From Geobacter sp. (GTDB lineage: Bacteria > Desulfobacterota > Desulfuromonadia > Geobacterales > Geobacteraceae): a stretch of 64,000 nt of DNA. Of this stretch, positions 35,026 to 44,194 are shown piece by piece. The position numbers and the translations under genes were made by a program. The notes under the pieces are model-generated. The model was given only the letters and a program-made list of their open reading frames with translations, searched no databases and was not told the origin of the DNA. Position 1 is the stretch's first letter; each line of letters opens with the position of its first letter. Where the stretch lies: positions 310,001 to 374,000 of the forward strand of contig PJFC01000001.1 in the NCBI GenBank assembly GCA_003574885.1, in the 5' to 3' direction.

Positions 35026-38000
35026 CTAGCGGCGGACGAGCGTCAGGTTCGCGGAATAGTCCAAGACTGCATCTTCCGATTTGACCCAGGATGCACCCCC
35101 CACCGATATGTTCGCGCGAAACTTACCCATTTGCGGCACGACCAGCTCCTGGAATGCTTCACCGTTGAAGGTCGCAGACCACGTCTTCTTGCCGAAGTCC
35201 ACGGCCACTAGGACTCCCTTCTTTGCGTACTTGATGGTGCCACCATTCTCGAACGCCTCCTGGAAGCCATCGATGTTGATTAGTCGCGCAAGGTACGGAT
35301 GCCCGTTAATATTCACGCTAAGGTCGCCGAAAGCGGGCAGGATTGTCGGCAGCGTGCCCGCGATGGTCACCTTGCCCGATTTCTTAGCCGTGTCGTAGCG
35401 GCCCTGGAACGACGTTAGATGGGCCTTGTCAACGCCCGGGGCTGGCTGGTTCCAACGCCAGGCGATATCAACGTCGTGATTTAGATGAGTAAAGAACGCA
35501 TACTGCTGGTTGATGGTTAGGATGAGGTTGACAATTCTCGATCCGGCTGGCACGCGTCCGTTGAGATCTACTTTCTGGATGTGAAGGTCATAGGTCGCTG
35601 CGTCGAAGTCGAGTTTCAGCGTCACGCGGTTTTCCTGGACGTTCCCATTTGGTTGGTAGTGCCAGATGTTCCCGCTGCGGCTCCAGGCGCCGTTCCCGCT
35701 GGAGGAGGACCACGAAAAATTATGAATCTCGAGCAAGACCCCTTTCGAGGGATCGAAGTTGTCTGCCGTCATCGGGATCCGTTCCTCCGTTCCCGTCTCC
35801 ACCCAGGTCAAGCGGCCACCCTCGATGATGTAGTGGCTGTACTGGTCGCCCGGCTCACCTCCGCCGGTTCCGCTGACGATCCGCCCGAACGCATTTGCAG
35901 GAGGAGGAGCCGTTCCGGCGCGACTGTCGTCAGCCGAGCTGGCGCCCACAAGGCCACTGCCGGCAAGCATGCTGCTGACAAGGGTGCTGCTTGTGCTAGT
36001 GCCGCAAATGAAAGGACTAGTTGGCAGCGGGGTTGCGCCGGAGGCTTTCCAGACGATGGCCCATGGCCTGTCGTTCTGATATGCAGTGGGGATCCAGGGT
36101 GCGCCGGCACCGGCATCTCCAGCTTTCGGCATAAGCCAATAGGGTTGAACGCTTAGGGAGCCCACGCAACCGGCTCCAGGGACATTGCATGACTTCATAT
36201 CGAGGGCGAAAGAGAGTTGGGTTCCAAAGCCGGTCGTGGTCTTGGTGGACCAGCCAAAGCTTCCCGCATATCCGGCTTTCAAATAGGCTGACATCCCGTT
36301 GACCGCAGTGCCTAAACTCATGCTGGCTCCGACGGTAACATTGACGTCGTTAGTCTGTCCCTCAGTGTCGTAATGCTGGGTTGTCTGCGCAAAAGAGGGC
36401 TCCGAACCGGAACCAGGCACAAACTGTAAAGGTTGAAGCTTTAGCTCCAAATACTGTCCTTTTGTGGACCACGACTCCTCGTTAGGGTTCACGACATTTT
36501 TTTCGCCAAGCCTGGCATCCCACCGCGAGTCTGTCTCCCAGGAGACAATCCCCTGAGGGAACCTGTACCAGTCATACAGGCTGCGAGAGCAGCCAAAAGG
36601 GGCTATCCCTTTCAGGAGTCCCGGGTAAAGGTCGTTGGGTCCGCCTGGATCCTCAAGTTCAAAATTGGCCTTTTGAAAGGTTGCACCGTCTTGCTGGAAT
36701 GTTGTGAGGGTCTGATCCAGGTCGTGCCCCACCCCGGTTGAAGGGTCGTAGTCATAGGCGTAAGCTTGCCAGTTTTGCAGGACCAGCGTCGGGGCGTTGA
36801 ATATGGCCCAACCCCACTTCCCGAGCTCACTGTAGGACGAGCGACTCGTCCCAAAGCTGTCATTTTTTTTCACCGTCTGAGTGGAAGTGTCCCCGAAGTT
36901 GTGCGTCCACGTGTGTTTGTAGCCCCAGTCGATGCTGGCCGACAACTTGAACACACCTTTTATGCCGCCGTGTATCTCGCCGCCGCCGCTGGCCAGGACT
37001 GAATTACTCATTGTCGTTCCCGACTCTACCTGGTGGGTCTCGTCCGTCCCGTAGTTGACGTTGGAAAAGGGACCAAAGTCGGAGTAAGCTGTATACCCAT
37101 TCACCGAAAACGGCGGCGTCCCCAGGATCACCCCAACCAGCGTCCAGTAATGCTGCCTGGTTTTGAGCACATCTGCATTACTTGGATCTTCGGCTGCCGT
37201 GTCAGTAGCCGTCCCTCCATATTCACCGCACTTGGTCATGGGTATGTCCTTGTTCTTGGGAACCAGGGCATCGGACTTGAAACTTATTTGTTTCGGAACT
37301 CCCAGATCTTGCCAGGTGACCTGTATCCACTGACGAAGGTCCTGGTAAGGAGCTTTTGAGTCGTCAATACATTCCGCGAGATATTGGGGAAAGACAAACA
37401 GATGGTCCGTTGTCGATCCGTAAGCAGGGTACGCAAGGGTGTCGGCGTGCCAACTTGGCCCCGTGGCCAGTGTTCCCCAGAAGTAGTAGTAGAAGTTCTC
37501 CCAGTGCTTAATCGTCCCCGCGGCGTGGAGGGGGTATATTGGCTTGGCGTTCGCAAAGAGCTGCACCACCGGTACCTTCTGACCCCAGCCATTTAGATCG
37601 GGTGTGTCCACAGTACCCGATGTGAGGGACGCGCGCCCATAGCTTGGCACGTCGGAGATGCTCTGGACAAGAGAGAGACCGCTTCCGGCATTTCCATCCC
37701 AGAGTCCGCTCAGGAGTTGGCTATAGGTATTACCCGCGGCTGTCTGCCGCCCGTAAACGATCAGGACTTTTGGATCGCCTTCACCAGGGGTTCCGGCTTC
37801 TCCCCATATTGGTGGGTAGATGGTGATAGCGTCCAATGGCTCGTAGCTGATGTCGTTGTAAACCGGAGGGTCGGTGGCATTCCAGCCATAACCGTCGGTA
37901 CTTGTATAGGTCTGCTTGTCGGTAAAGACATACAGTTCGGAGTTGAACACGACGATGGCCGCGCCGGCGCCCGTGCCACGACCAGGGTTGTCGGTGTGAA

Positions 38001-38508
38001 CCGGGCCGAGGTGCCGGTTATACAGCCACTTTTTATCTTTCTCGTGAAAAACCGCGACCCAGGCGGACAGCCCCGGGTTGGAACCGTGTGTGCAGGAATC
38101 GGCATAATTCCCCTGGGCATCTTGGAGCGGGGTATCGGCGACGTAAACGTAGTAGATTTTGGCATCGAACTCGGCCAGCCCCTCACCCGGACCCGGCACC
38201 TGAATGGCTTCGCGGCACATCCGATAGGGGCTGGAATACGTCTTAAAGGAGCTCGGGGTCCCTGAGTTGGGGAAGAACCCGTCCACTGGTTGTCCGACGT
38301 CAATGCTAATGTAGCCGCTGCTGTTGATCGAAACCCGATGCGTGTTTCCGTCATCACCTGAAAGGCCGCGCCCCGGATCCCCCCAGGCCGGCACGACCGC
38401 CAGCAGGAGGAGGAAATTCCAGCAGATCAGGATGCAGCCGAGAGTTAGAAACGACTGGCGGATATCCATCCGTCTCAACAGAAGAATTCGGAATAGTTTT
38501 CGCGTCAT
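35026..38508 (-). CDS. Very large exported beta-rich protein (1160 aa), unknown family
   Basis: A long signal peptide (about 1-43, ending at PAWG) precedes a protein rich in Gly, Ser, Thr, Trp and Tyr. The first about 350 residues look like beta-propeller repeats (WVAVFHEKDKKWLYN, AIVVFNSELYVFTDK). Two later segments alternate polar and apolar residues like amphipathic hairpins: IKGVFKLSASIDWGYKHTW and SAYLKAGYAGSFGWSTKTT. That pattern occurs in pore-forming proteins but also in ordinary beta-sandwiches. The ATG at 38508 lies 8 bases after GGAGG. It would be the first intact gene of the minus-strand block. Confidence 0.7.
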   Translation of the reverse strand: MTRKLFRILLLRRMDIRQSFLTLGCILICWNFLLLLAVVPAWGDPGRGLSGDDGNTHRVSINSSGYISIDVGQPVDGFFPNSGTPSSFKTYSSPYRMCREAIQVPGPGEGLAEFDAKIYYVYVADTPLQDAQGNYADSCTHGSNPGLSAWVAVFHEKDKKWLYNRHLGPVHTDNPGRGTGAGAAIVVFNSELYVFTDKQTYTSTDGYGWNATDPPVYNDISYEPLDAITIYPPIWGEAGTPGEGDPKVLIVYGRQTAAGNTYSQLLSGLWDGNAGSGLSLVQSISDVPSYGRASLTSGTVDTPDLNGWGQKVPVVQLFANAKPIYPLHAAGTIKHWENFYYYFWGTLATGPSWHADTLAYPAYGSTTDHLFVFPQYLAECIDDSKAPYQDLRQWIQVTWQDLGVPKQISFKSDALVPKNKDIPMTKCGEYGGTATDTAAEDPSNADVLKTRQHYWTLVGVILGTPPFSVNGYTAYSDFGPFSNVNYGTDETHQVESGTTMSNSVLASGGGEIHGGIKGVFKLSASIDWGYKHTWTHNFGDTSTQTVKKNDSFGTSRSSYSELGKWGWAIFNAPTLVLQNWQAYAYDYDPSTGVGHDLDQTLTTFQQDGATFQKANFELEDPGGPNDLYPGLLKGIAPFGCSRSLYDWYRFPQGIVSWETDSRWDARLGEKNVVNPNEESWSTKGQYLELKLQPLQFVPGSGSEPSFAQTTQHYDTEGQTNDVNVTVGASMSLGTAVNGMSAYLKAGYAGSFGWSTKTTTGFGTQLSFALDMKSCNVPGAGCVGSLSVQPYWLMPKAGDAGAGAPWIPTAYQNDRPWAIVWKASGATPLPTSPFICGTSTSSTLVSSMLAGSGLVGASSADDSRAGTAPPPANAFGRIVSGTGGGEPGDQYSHYIIEGGRLTWVETGTEERIPMTADNFDPSKGVLLEIHNFSWSSSSGNGAWSRSGNIWHYQPNGNVQENRVTLKLDFDAATYDLHIQKVDLNGRVPAGSRIVNLILTINQQYAFFTHLNHDVDIAWRWNQPAPGVDKAHLTSFQGRYDTAKKSGKVTIAGTLPTILPAFGDLSVNINGHPYLARLINIDGFQEAFENGGTIKYAKKGVLVAVDFGKKTWSATFNGEAFQELVVPQMGKFRANISVGGASWVKSEDAVLDYSANLTLVRR

Positions 38509-38664
38509 GAGAATTTCCTCCATTCGACCTATGCCATGTGAGTGAACTCCTGAAGTCCTGTCTTTGGTTTTGATTTGTTAATTTCCTCCCGTTCGATACG
38601 GTAGTTTCATATTATCCTCCTTTCGTGCTACTCCTCCCTCGTTCTCTCTCCCCATCACCAGAGG

Positions 38665-38917
38665 TCAAGGCGACGGCGGCGAAAACTTGATTACGCGGTC
38701 ATAAAGCTTTTGCATAGAACTGAGTTGCATACACCATCTCTCCTGCTACTGCTGGATCTGGACCGGTGGCGGCACCCACTTTTCCTGCAGGGCGGTCTTG
38801 GTCCGGCAAGTACATGCGCAGCATCAGGCTGAAATTGGCTTCCTCCGGGTGTTGCAGGTCCAGCGCCGGGCTCGGGATGGTGAGCCAGTATCCTGCCGTG
38901 CTCGTATTCCTCGGCAC
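38665..38917 (-). pseudogene. Frameshifted C-terminal remnant of a paralogue
   Basis: One minus-strand frame reads NFSLMLRMYLPDQDRP and on to VAGEMVYATQFYAKAL-stop. A second, shifted frame then continues with MQKLYDRVIKFSPPSP-stop, which matches the paralogue tail (EMLYDRVIKFSPRP). Together they look like the C-terminal part of another family member with a frameshift. The 5' part is missing: a terminator lies immediately upstream. Confidence 0.65.
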
Positions 38918-38962
38918 AAAAAAAGGCCGGGCTACCTGGAAATAATCCGTGGTAGCTCGGCC
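38918..38962 (-). terminator. Minus-strand terminator directly upstream of the paralogue remnant
   Basis: Stem GGCCGAGCTACC / GGTAGCCCGGCC (one G-T pair) with a 14-base loop, followed on the minus strand by seven Ts. No gene upstream on this strand uses it now. Confidence 0.6.
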
Positions 38963-39423
38963 ATCTTCGAACGGAAGACCCGCCGCTTTCCGCCCCCTTC
39001 TCGCGGAGGGGTTGGCTTTGTCACGCAGTATATTATCTTATTTTAATCCTATATTATTTTACAGAGCCCTCTCCACATGTCAAGGTTCCTGCAAGACTTG
39101 CCCTTCTGCCCTTTCGGGGGATAATCGGGTCAGGCTTTGCATCTGGTGATTTTAGCTACCAGCTCGTCCTTTCCTTGAAGAAGATCCAGCTCACAAGCGG
39201 CTCGTGCATGCAGGCACGCTGCCATTGCGCGCCCTAACGGCAGGTGCATGCAGGTTTGCGTGCCATTGATGCCTCTCCACGCGGATTTTCAGAGATGGTG
39301 GTGGAACAGTAACCTTTGCTGCACCCCCATGCCAATGCCCAGATCTGTCATCATCGGAGGCCAAAAGATAGTTCCGCTATCCCATCAGGAATGTACGGAT
39401 CGCGGAGGAGAGGCCATCGCTTT
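38963..39423. other. Non-coding region at the edge of the accessory block
   Basis: No convincing gene. It is AT-rich near 39,030-39,065 and holds one direct repeat (listed separately). It probably marks the boundary between the accessory block and the esterase gene. Confidence 0.35.
39204..39268. repeat. Direct repeat of about 24 bp
   Basis: GTGCATGCAGG...TGCCATTG occurs at 39204-39227 and again at 39244-39268, with 3 to 4 differences in the middle. Each copy contains the palindrome TGCATGCA or a close form. Confidence 0.6.
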
Positions 39424-39452
39424 CTGACAGGCTGGCCAATCTCTGCTATACT
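39424..39452 (+). promoter_or_regulatory. Promoter of the lipoprotein esterase gene
   Basis: CTGACA (39424-39429), 17-base spacer, TATACT (39447-39452) with an extended TG upstream of the -10. The start codon is 40 bases downstream. Confidence 0.6.
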
Positions 39453-39491
39453 TGGTCGCAATCCATTATGCGGAACAGAACTGAGGACACC

Positions 39492-40844
39492 ATGAACCGA
39501 TTCAGAGGAATGATCCGTCGTATCTCGACAGGGATAGTTGTTGTCTCTCTCTTGCTTTCTGGTTGCGGCTCGAATTCCGGCACATCATCGAACCAGCAGG
39601 GTTCCGTGGTGAACCTGGACCCTGTTGCATTGCTCGCCAGCATCAACAGCAGCCTGCTGAATCCCCTTCCGCGATCCATTGGCGGATGGGAATGGCAGCG
39701 TTTCGCTACCGCTTTCGGGACGATCCTGACCACCAGTACCTACAGCATTTCCCTGCAAAAGGTCAGCTACCAGTCCACCGGGGCCGACGGTACACCCCGC
39801 ACCCTGAGCGGGCTGCTGATTCTTCCCCGGTCAGGGAGTACCAGGCCTGCCGTGCCCATCCTGATGTTCCAGCATGGTACCGAACCCTATAGGCAGTTTT
39901 CACCCTCCCGCTATCTTGAGAACCAGCTGCGGCCGACCGATTACCCCGAGGTCATGGTAGCGGCTGCCATTGCCTCGACGGGGTATGCGGTTGCCCTGAC
40001 CGACTACGAAGGGCTCGGCGACAGCACCGGCCCCCAGCCTTACGTTCATGGGGCATCGCTTGCCCGCCAGGTCGTGGACATGCTCCGGGCAAGCCGATCG
40101 ATCATCGCCGGCAGCACCTCACCCTGTACCTGGAACAACCAGCTCTTCCTGATGGGATACTCCGAAGGAGGCTATGTGACCATGGCAGCAACACGTGAGC
40201 TTCAGCTCAACCACGCCGCCGAGTTCACCGTGACCGCCTCGGCACCTCTCTCCGGCCCTCATGACCTGTCGGGCGTGATGCGCGGGGTGATGCTGGCAGA
40301 CACGACTTCCAAGGCACCCTACTTTCTCCCCTTCGTGCTCAACTCCTACAATTACGTTTACAGTGGCCAAACGACCCTCTTCGCTCCTCCCTCAACCATG
40401 CTGCCGGCATTTGCCAGCACCGTCCCCCCGTTGTTCGACGGAAATTCCCCCTCGGACAAAATCAGCGAGGCAATGGGGATGTCCTTCAGTCCGACGGTGT
40501 TGATCGTGCCCAAAAGCACACTGACCAGCCAGTTTCTGGGACAGCTCGCCGACGGCACAAGCCAGGCTGTCACCTTTCTGCGGGAGAACGATTCCTATCG
40601 TGGCTGGACCCCGTCAGTGCCGATACGCATGGTGCATCACGTCAATGATGAGCTTGTCCCCTTTGCCAATTCCCAGGTCGCATTCGACAGTTTCAGCACT
40701 GCCGGCGCCAAGAGGTATGTCTCACTGGTACGGGAGACTATCACCATCCCCGTCTCAACCGATCCGGTCATGACTACCCATCTATCCGCAGCCTTTCCGA
40801 TTCTCTTCAACGGTTGGCAGTGGCTGGAGACGTTCAGGAAGTAG
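39492..40844 (+). CDS. Lipoprotein alpha/beta-hydrolase (esterase/lipase)
   Basis: 450 aa with a lipoprotein signal (lipobox LLSGC near residues 21-25) and a Ser-rich linker. The alpha/beta-hydrolase domain shows the oxyanion-side motif PILMFQHGTEP, the nucleophile elbow GYSEGG and a late His (MVHHVNDELVP). It resembles secretory lipases that cleave acylglycerols or other esters. The ATG at 39492 follows GAGGA; an earlier in-frame ATG lacks a ribosome site. It has its own promoter and terminator, so it is monocistronic. Confidence 0.82.
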   Translation: MNRFRGMIRRISTGIVVVSLLLSGCGSNSGTSSNQQGSVVNLDPVALLASINSSLLNPLPRSIGGWEWQRFATAFGTILTTSTYSISLQKVSYQSTGADGTPRTLSGLLILPRSGSTRPAVPILMFQHGTEPYRQFSPSRYLENQLRPTDYPEVMVAAAIASTGYAVALTDYEGLGDSTGPQPYVHGASLARQVVDMLRASRSIIAGSTSPCTWNNQLFLMGYSEGGYVTMAATRELQLNHAAEFTVTASAPLSGPHDLSGVMRGVMLADTTSKAPYFLPFVLNSYNYVYSGQTTLFAPPSTMLPAFASTVPPLFDGNSPSDKISEAMGMSFSPTVLIVPKSTLTSQFLGQLADGTSQAVTFLRENDSYRGWTPSVPIRMVHHVNDELVPFANSQVAFDSFSTAGAKRYVSLVRETITIPVSTDPVMTTHLSAAFPILFNGWQWLETFRK

Positions 40845-40903
40845 TGCAGATGGTGAATTATGGTACGTGGATTTGGAACCGACGGTGACCAGTGTAACAA
40901 AAA

Positions 40904-40931
40904 GGCCGGGCTTTTGTGAGCCCGGCCTTTT
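40904..40931. terminator. Bidirectional terminator
   Basis: Stem GGCCGGGCT / AGCCCGGCC with a 6-base loop, flanked by five As and four Ts. It serves both the esterase gene and the minus-strand TraB-like gene that converge here. Confidence 0.8.
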
Positions 40932-40939
40932 CACAGCCT

Positions 40940-42931
40940 TTACCAGACATAATCTCTTGCAATCCCCCGCTTGTCGTGGCCGGCCAGCACATGGAACACC
41001 CGCAGATGTTTGAGCCTCACCGGCGATAGCGACCCCAGAGGAATGTAGACGATCTTCCTGCCGAACCGGGACGCCAGCTGCTTGAAATAGCTCCGTGGGG
41101 GCCGGGCGGCCACGTAGACCACATGCTTTTCCAGAGAGTAGTCCAGGGCCGCCAGAAGCATCACCTCGGACTTGCTCCGGGCGAAGGAGTAGTCGCCCGT
41201 ATGCCAGACATCGAGCATCCTGCGCGGCGGGTAGGCGAGGACAAAGCCGCCGTACTCGCAGCGGGAGATGCCGGGGCCGACGATGTTGTCCTCGGGGGGG
41301 GTGGCGTAAAAAGCCATGTCCGACTCCTGGGCATGCTCCCCCAGCCAGGTCATCAGGTAGGGATACCGTTCGCCGCCCCGGTCCTCGTCGAAGATAACCA
41401 CCACACTCCCCACCCCCCCCTTCACCCGTTCCTGCTGCCGCACGTAGATGCGCCCCTCGTGGATGTTGCGCAGGGTTTCCCGCATGTCGATACCGTCAAG
41501 CATGGAGACGGTAAACGGCTCCACCCGGCACTGCTCTTCCGAAAGCTGCTTCGCACCCTTCTTCTTCAGGAACCGCCCGTAATCTTCGATAATCAGGTCC
41601 TCGGGAGGATAGGAACAGATGGAGGGATCGTCGAACCCCTCCAGCCATTCGCCGGGACGCTTCTCCCGTTTCCGGTTGAGGAAGGCGAGGGGAGAAAGCC
41701 CCCTGCCGTGTCGCCGCTCCTTCGGCCGGAAACGGATACGACGGCTCTGCCGCCAGAGGTCGGCAAGGTCCAGACTGATAGTAGGAAGATCGCTCGTCAC
41801 CTTCTGCCAGGGGTAGAACGTGGCGAGACGGCAGAAGGCATGGGCGAAGTTGTCGTCCACGCAGCCGCGTGCCGCGGAGAGAAGGTGGAAGAGGTCGGGG
41901 AGAAGCAGGCCGTCGAGGAGGGCGCAATTGCGGGCAAATCGGAAAAAAGCGCGCTTCTGCCAGACATGCACCGGCTCGCCGGTCTCCTGCCGGTAGTGGC
42001 GTGCCGCCTCCAGGAAGAGGCGGAGGATGATCCGCTGCCGGTCGGGCATTTCCCCCTGACACCCCACCAGCCTGACGCTCCGGGCGATGGAGAGGGTGAG
42101 CGCTTCCGCCTCGGGAATATCCAGCTTCCCCCCCGCGATCAGCTCCAGGGCGTGGAAACGCTTGCGCAGGGAAGGGCCGTCACCTGGCTGCTCGGGAGGA
42201 AACACTCCCCGGCGCTGCTCATACACCGCATTGACAAAGGGGAATTCACCGAGAATCTCCCGGCAGGAATCGGGGTGGAGATTGAACAGGCGGACGTTGT
42301 CCCGCTTCACTCTCGCCAGTGGCTCACCCTGGGGGTCCGGGAAGAACTCCCTGATGCGGGCAAGGTGGTACATGCCGCAGACCAGCAGCACCCGCTGGTA
42401 CTTGGCGGAAAGCTGCTGCAGCCTGAAGGTCATCCCCCTTTCCCGCCGCAGGTCCTCACTTTCAGGAGGCACAGCGGCAAAAGCGGCGGCGAATTCCCGG
42501 TAGTAGGAAGCCAAGCCGATCCGCTGCACGGCATAGGAATCGGGAACCGGCTCTTCGTGGAGGGGGTAGTCGTCCAGGTCGATGTCGATGAGATGGAGGG
42601 GGATAATACGTTCGAGCGCCTGCCGCGCAGCCTCCACCATTGGGTCGGCCGGCTCGATGAGGAGGTAGACGCTCTGTGAGCCCCCTTCGGTCACCTTTCC
42701 CTTGAGGACGCTAGAGGTGTTCACATCGTAGGTAAGGACCGAGATTTCCGGCAGACGCCGGACACCCCGCAGGAAGGGGGCTTCCAGGGTGGGGGGCAAC
42801 TCGATGGCGATGCAGTCCGGCTGCACCAGCTCCACCGCCTGCCGCACCAAGTGGGCGAACTCCATCCTGTAATGGAGGACGGGGAGGGCATGGACATTGC
42901 CGAATTGTTCAAGATAGAGCCGATGGGGCAT
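40940..42931 (-). CDS. TraB/DUF5682-like protein
   Basis: 663 aa. The first about 250 residues fit the TraB/ChaN-like superfamily: FGNVHALPVLHYR, then QPDCIAIELPPTLEAPFLRG, later VLLVCGMYHLARIREFF. This fold includes DUF5682 proteins, which are often encoded with MoxR ATPases. The C-terminal part is mixed alpha/beta and ends with a domain around VVYVAARPPRSYFKQLA. It lies downstream of a MoxR-type ATPase on the same strand. The start at 42931 has a weak ribosome site. The activity is unknown; some family members are thought to act as peptidases or esterases. Confidence 0.55.
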   Translation of the reverse strand: MPHRLYLEQFGNVHALPVLHYRMEFAHLVRQAVELVQPDCIAIELPPTLEAPFLRGVRRLPEISVLTYDVNTSSVLKGKVTEGGSQSVYLLIEPADPMVEAARQALERIIPLHLIDIDLDDYPLHEEPVPDSYAVQRIGLASYYREFAAAFAAVPPESEDLRRERGMTFRLQQLSAKYQRVLLVCGMYHLARIREFFPDPQGEPLARVKRDNVRLFNLHPDSCREILGEFPFVNAVYEQRRGVFPPEQPGDGPSLRKRFHALELIAGGKLDIPEAEALTLSIARSVRLVGCQGEMPDRQRIILRLFLEAARHYRQETGEPVHVWQKRAFFRFARNCALLDGLLLPDLFHLLSAARGCVDDNFAHAFCRLATFYPWQKVTSDLPTISLDLADLWRQSRRIRFRPKERRHGRGLSPLAFLNRKREKRPGEWLEGFDDPSICSYPPEDLIIEDYGRFLKKKGAKQLSEEQCRVEPFTVSMLDGIDMRETLRNIHEGRIYVRQQERVKGGVGSVVVIFDEDRGGERYPYLMTWLGEHAQESDMAFYATPPEDNIVGPGISRCEYGGFVLAYPPRRMLDVWHTGDYSFARSKSEVMLLAALDYSLEKHVVYVAARPPRSYFKQLASRFGRKIVYIPLGSLSPVRLKHLRVFHVLAGHDKRGIARDYVW

Positions 42932-43000
42932 GGTTGATCATTCGCCTGTAGGGGGAGACCCTGCAGCCGCCCAATTGAGAAAACGGTTGCCTTTTTTCGG

Positions 43001-43199
43001 AAATGTCGATTTTTCGTCAGATCAAGGCTGTCGAGGGATGACGCGGAGGCGTAGTACCCACACATCGGGCATAAACAGCGCTACGCCGCACAATTTCGCT
43101 TGTTAAATTGGACCGCGAAGGCGTCCCGAAGGGAGCGGCCGCAGGCCGAGTCACAAGGAATGCCGAAGACTTACGCAGAGCTGGCGAAAAAGCGGCATT
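43001..43199. repeat. Long palindrome between moxR and the TraB-like gene (copy E)
   Basis: The left arm AATGTCGATTTTTCGTCAG pairs with the minus-strand right arm AATGCCGCTTTTTCGCCAG. Inside is GAGGCGTAGTACCC...GCTACGCCGC with a 28-base insert also found in copy G. It ends one base before the MoxR stop codon. Confidence 0.8.
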
Positions 43200-44018
43200 T
43201 CATTTCAGGTACCGCAGCGCCTCTTCGCCCAAAATCCTCTCCACCGCCAGCGGCAGGAGTTCCTCGGGCACCTGCCCCACCCCCTCCATCATCTTGAGGG
43301 CGTAACGGGCGATGTTGATCCCGTCCCGCACCGAATAGAGCTCGTCGGCAGCATGGGCCCGCTGGAGGAAATCCACCACGTACCGGAGCACCCGGTTTCC
43401 GGCAAAGGGGAGGTTCTCCTTGAGAATCTGCAGCTCCTCGTCCGCCTCGGGGAAGTCGATATAGATCTGGGGCTGGAGACGGGAGTGGATGTATTCCGGT
43501 ACCTCGAAGGTTGAGGAGTCCTCGTTCATGGTGACCACGATGCGGAAATCTGCATTGGCCTGCACCCTCAGGCCAGTGATGATCGACTCCACGTAGCGAC
43601 GGTCGTCGAGAAGCGGCGCCAGGGACGCCCACGCCTTCTCACTCATCCGGTTCCCCTCGTCGAGAATCAGTACCCCTCCCTTGAGCATGGCGGAGACGAG
43701 GGACGAGGCGGCATACTGAATCTTGCCATCCGGCCCGATGACCGGCGTGATGATGAGGTCCTCCGGGCGGGTATCCATGGTAGCCTGGAAGAGGTAGACC
43801 GGCCGCCCCAACCGCTTGGCCGCGGCATAGGCGAGGGTGGTTTTCCCCACTCCCGGCTTGCCGATGAGGCGGGGGTTGAAGGGGATATCCCGCTCGTCGA
43901 TAATCATCCAGGCAGCAAGCAGCTGCTTCAGCAGCTCCTCCTGCCCCACCCACCTGAGCGGCAACTCCACCGGCCGCGCCAGGGAAAGGGCAATACCGTC
44001 TATAACCGTCGTTTCCAT
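43200..44018 (-). CDS. MoxR-type AAA+ ATPase
   Basis: 272 aa. Walker A GKPGVGKTT is at about 53-61 and Walker B VLILDEGNRM near residue 116. MoxR features include the PEDLIITPVIGPDG insertion loop and an IVVTMNEDSS sensor segment. MoxR ATPases are chaperone-like and usually act with a vWA protein, which is absent here. The ATG at 44018 follows GGAG; the frame is open further upstream into a repeat. It is the third gene after hemH. Confidence 0.85.
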   Translation of the reverse strand: METTVIDGIALSLARPVELPLRWVGQEELLKQLLAAWMIIDERDIPFNPRLIGKPGVGKTTLAYAAAKRLGRPVYLFQATMDTRPEDLIITPVIGPDGKIQYAASSLVSAMLKGGVLILDEGNRMSEKAWASLAPLLDDRRYVESIITGLRVQANADFRIVVTMNEDSSTFEVPEYIHSRLQPQIYIDFPEADEELQILKENLPFAGNRVLRYVVDFLQRAHAADELYSVRDGINIARYALKMMEGVGQVPEELLPLAVERILGEEALRYLK

Positions 44019-44070
44019 GTTATCTCCGACATGATGTGGTTCCTGGTTTTGGACGACAACCACCTTTTCG

Positions 44071-44191
44071 TTCACGCTCAAAAATGCCCAGATGCAAGGC
44101 GCGCGAGGCCGAGGAGTGAGGCGTACACCGGTACGCCGCAGCGACGCAGGCCGAAGCGGAACGCTGCAGATGGGCGTTTTTCAGCGTGAAC
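44071..44191. repeat. Palindrome between the zinc-ribbon gene and moxR (copy F)
   Basis: The left arm TTCACGCTCAAAAATGCCCA (44071-44090) pairs with the minus-strand right arm TTCACGCTGAAAAACGCCCA. The core GGCGTACACCGGTACGCC is near 44123-44140. It ends 3 bases before the zinc-ribbon stop codon. Confidence 0.85.
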
Positions 44192-44194
44192 TTC

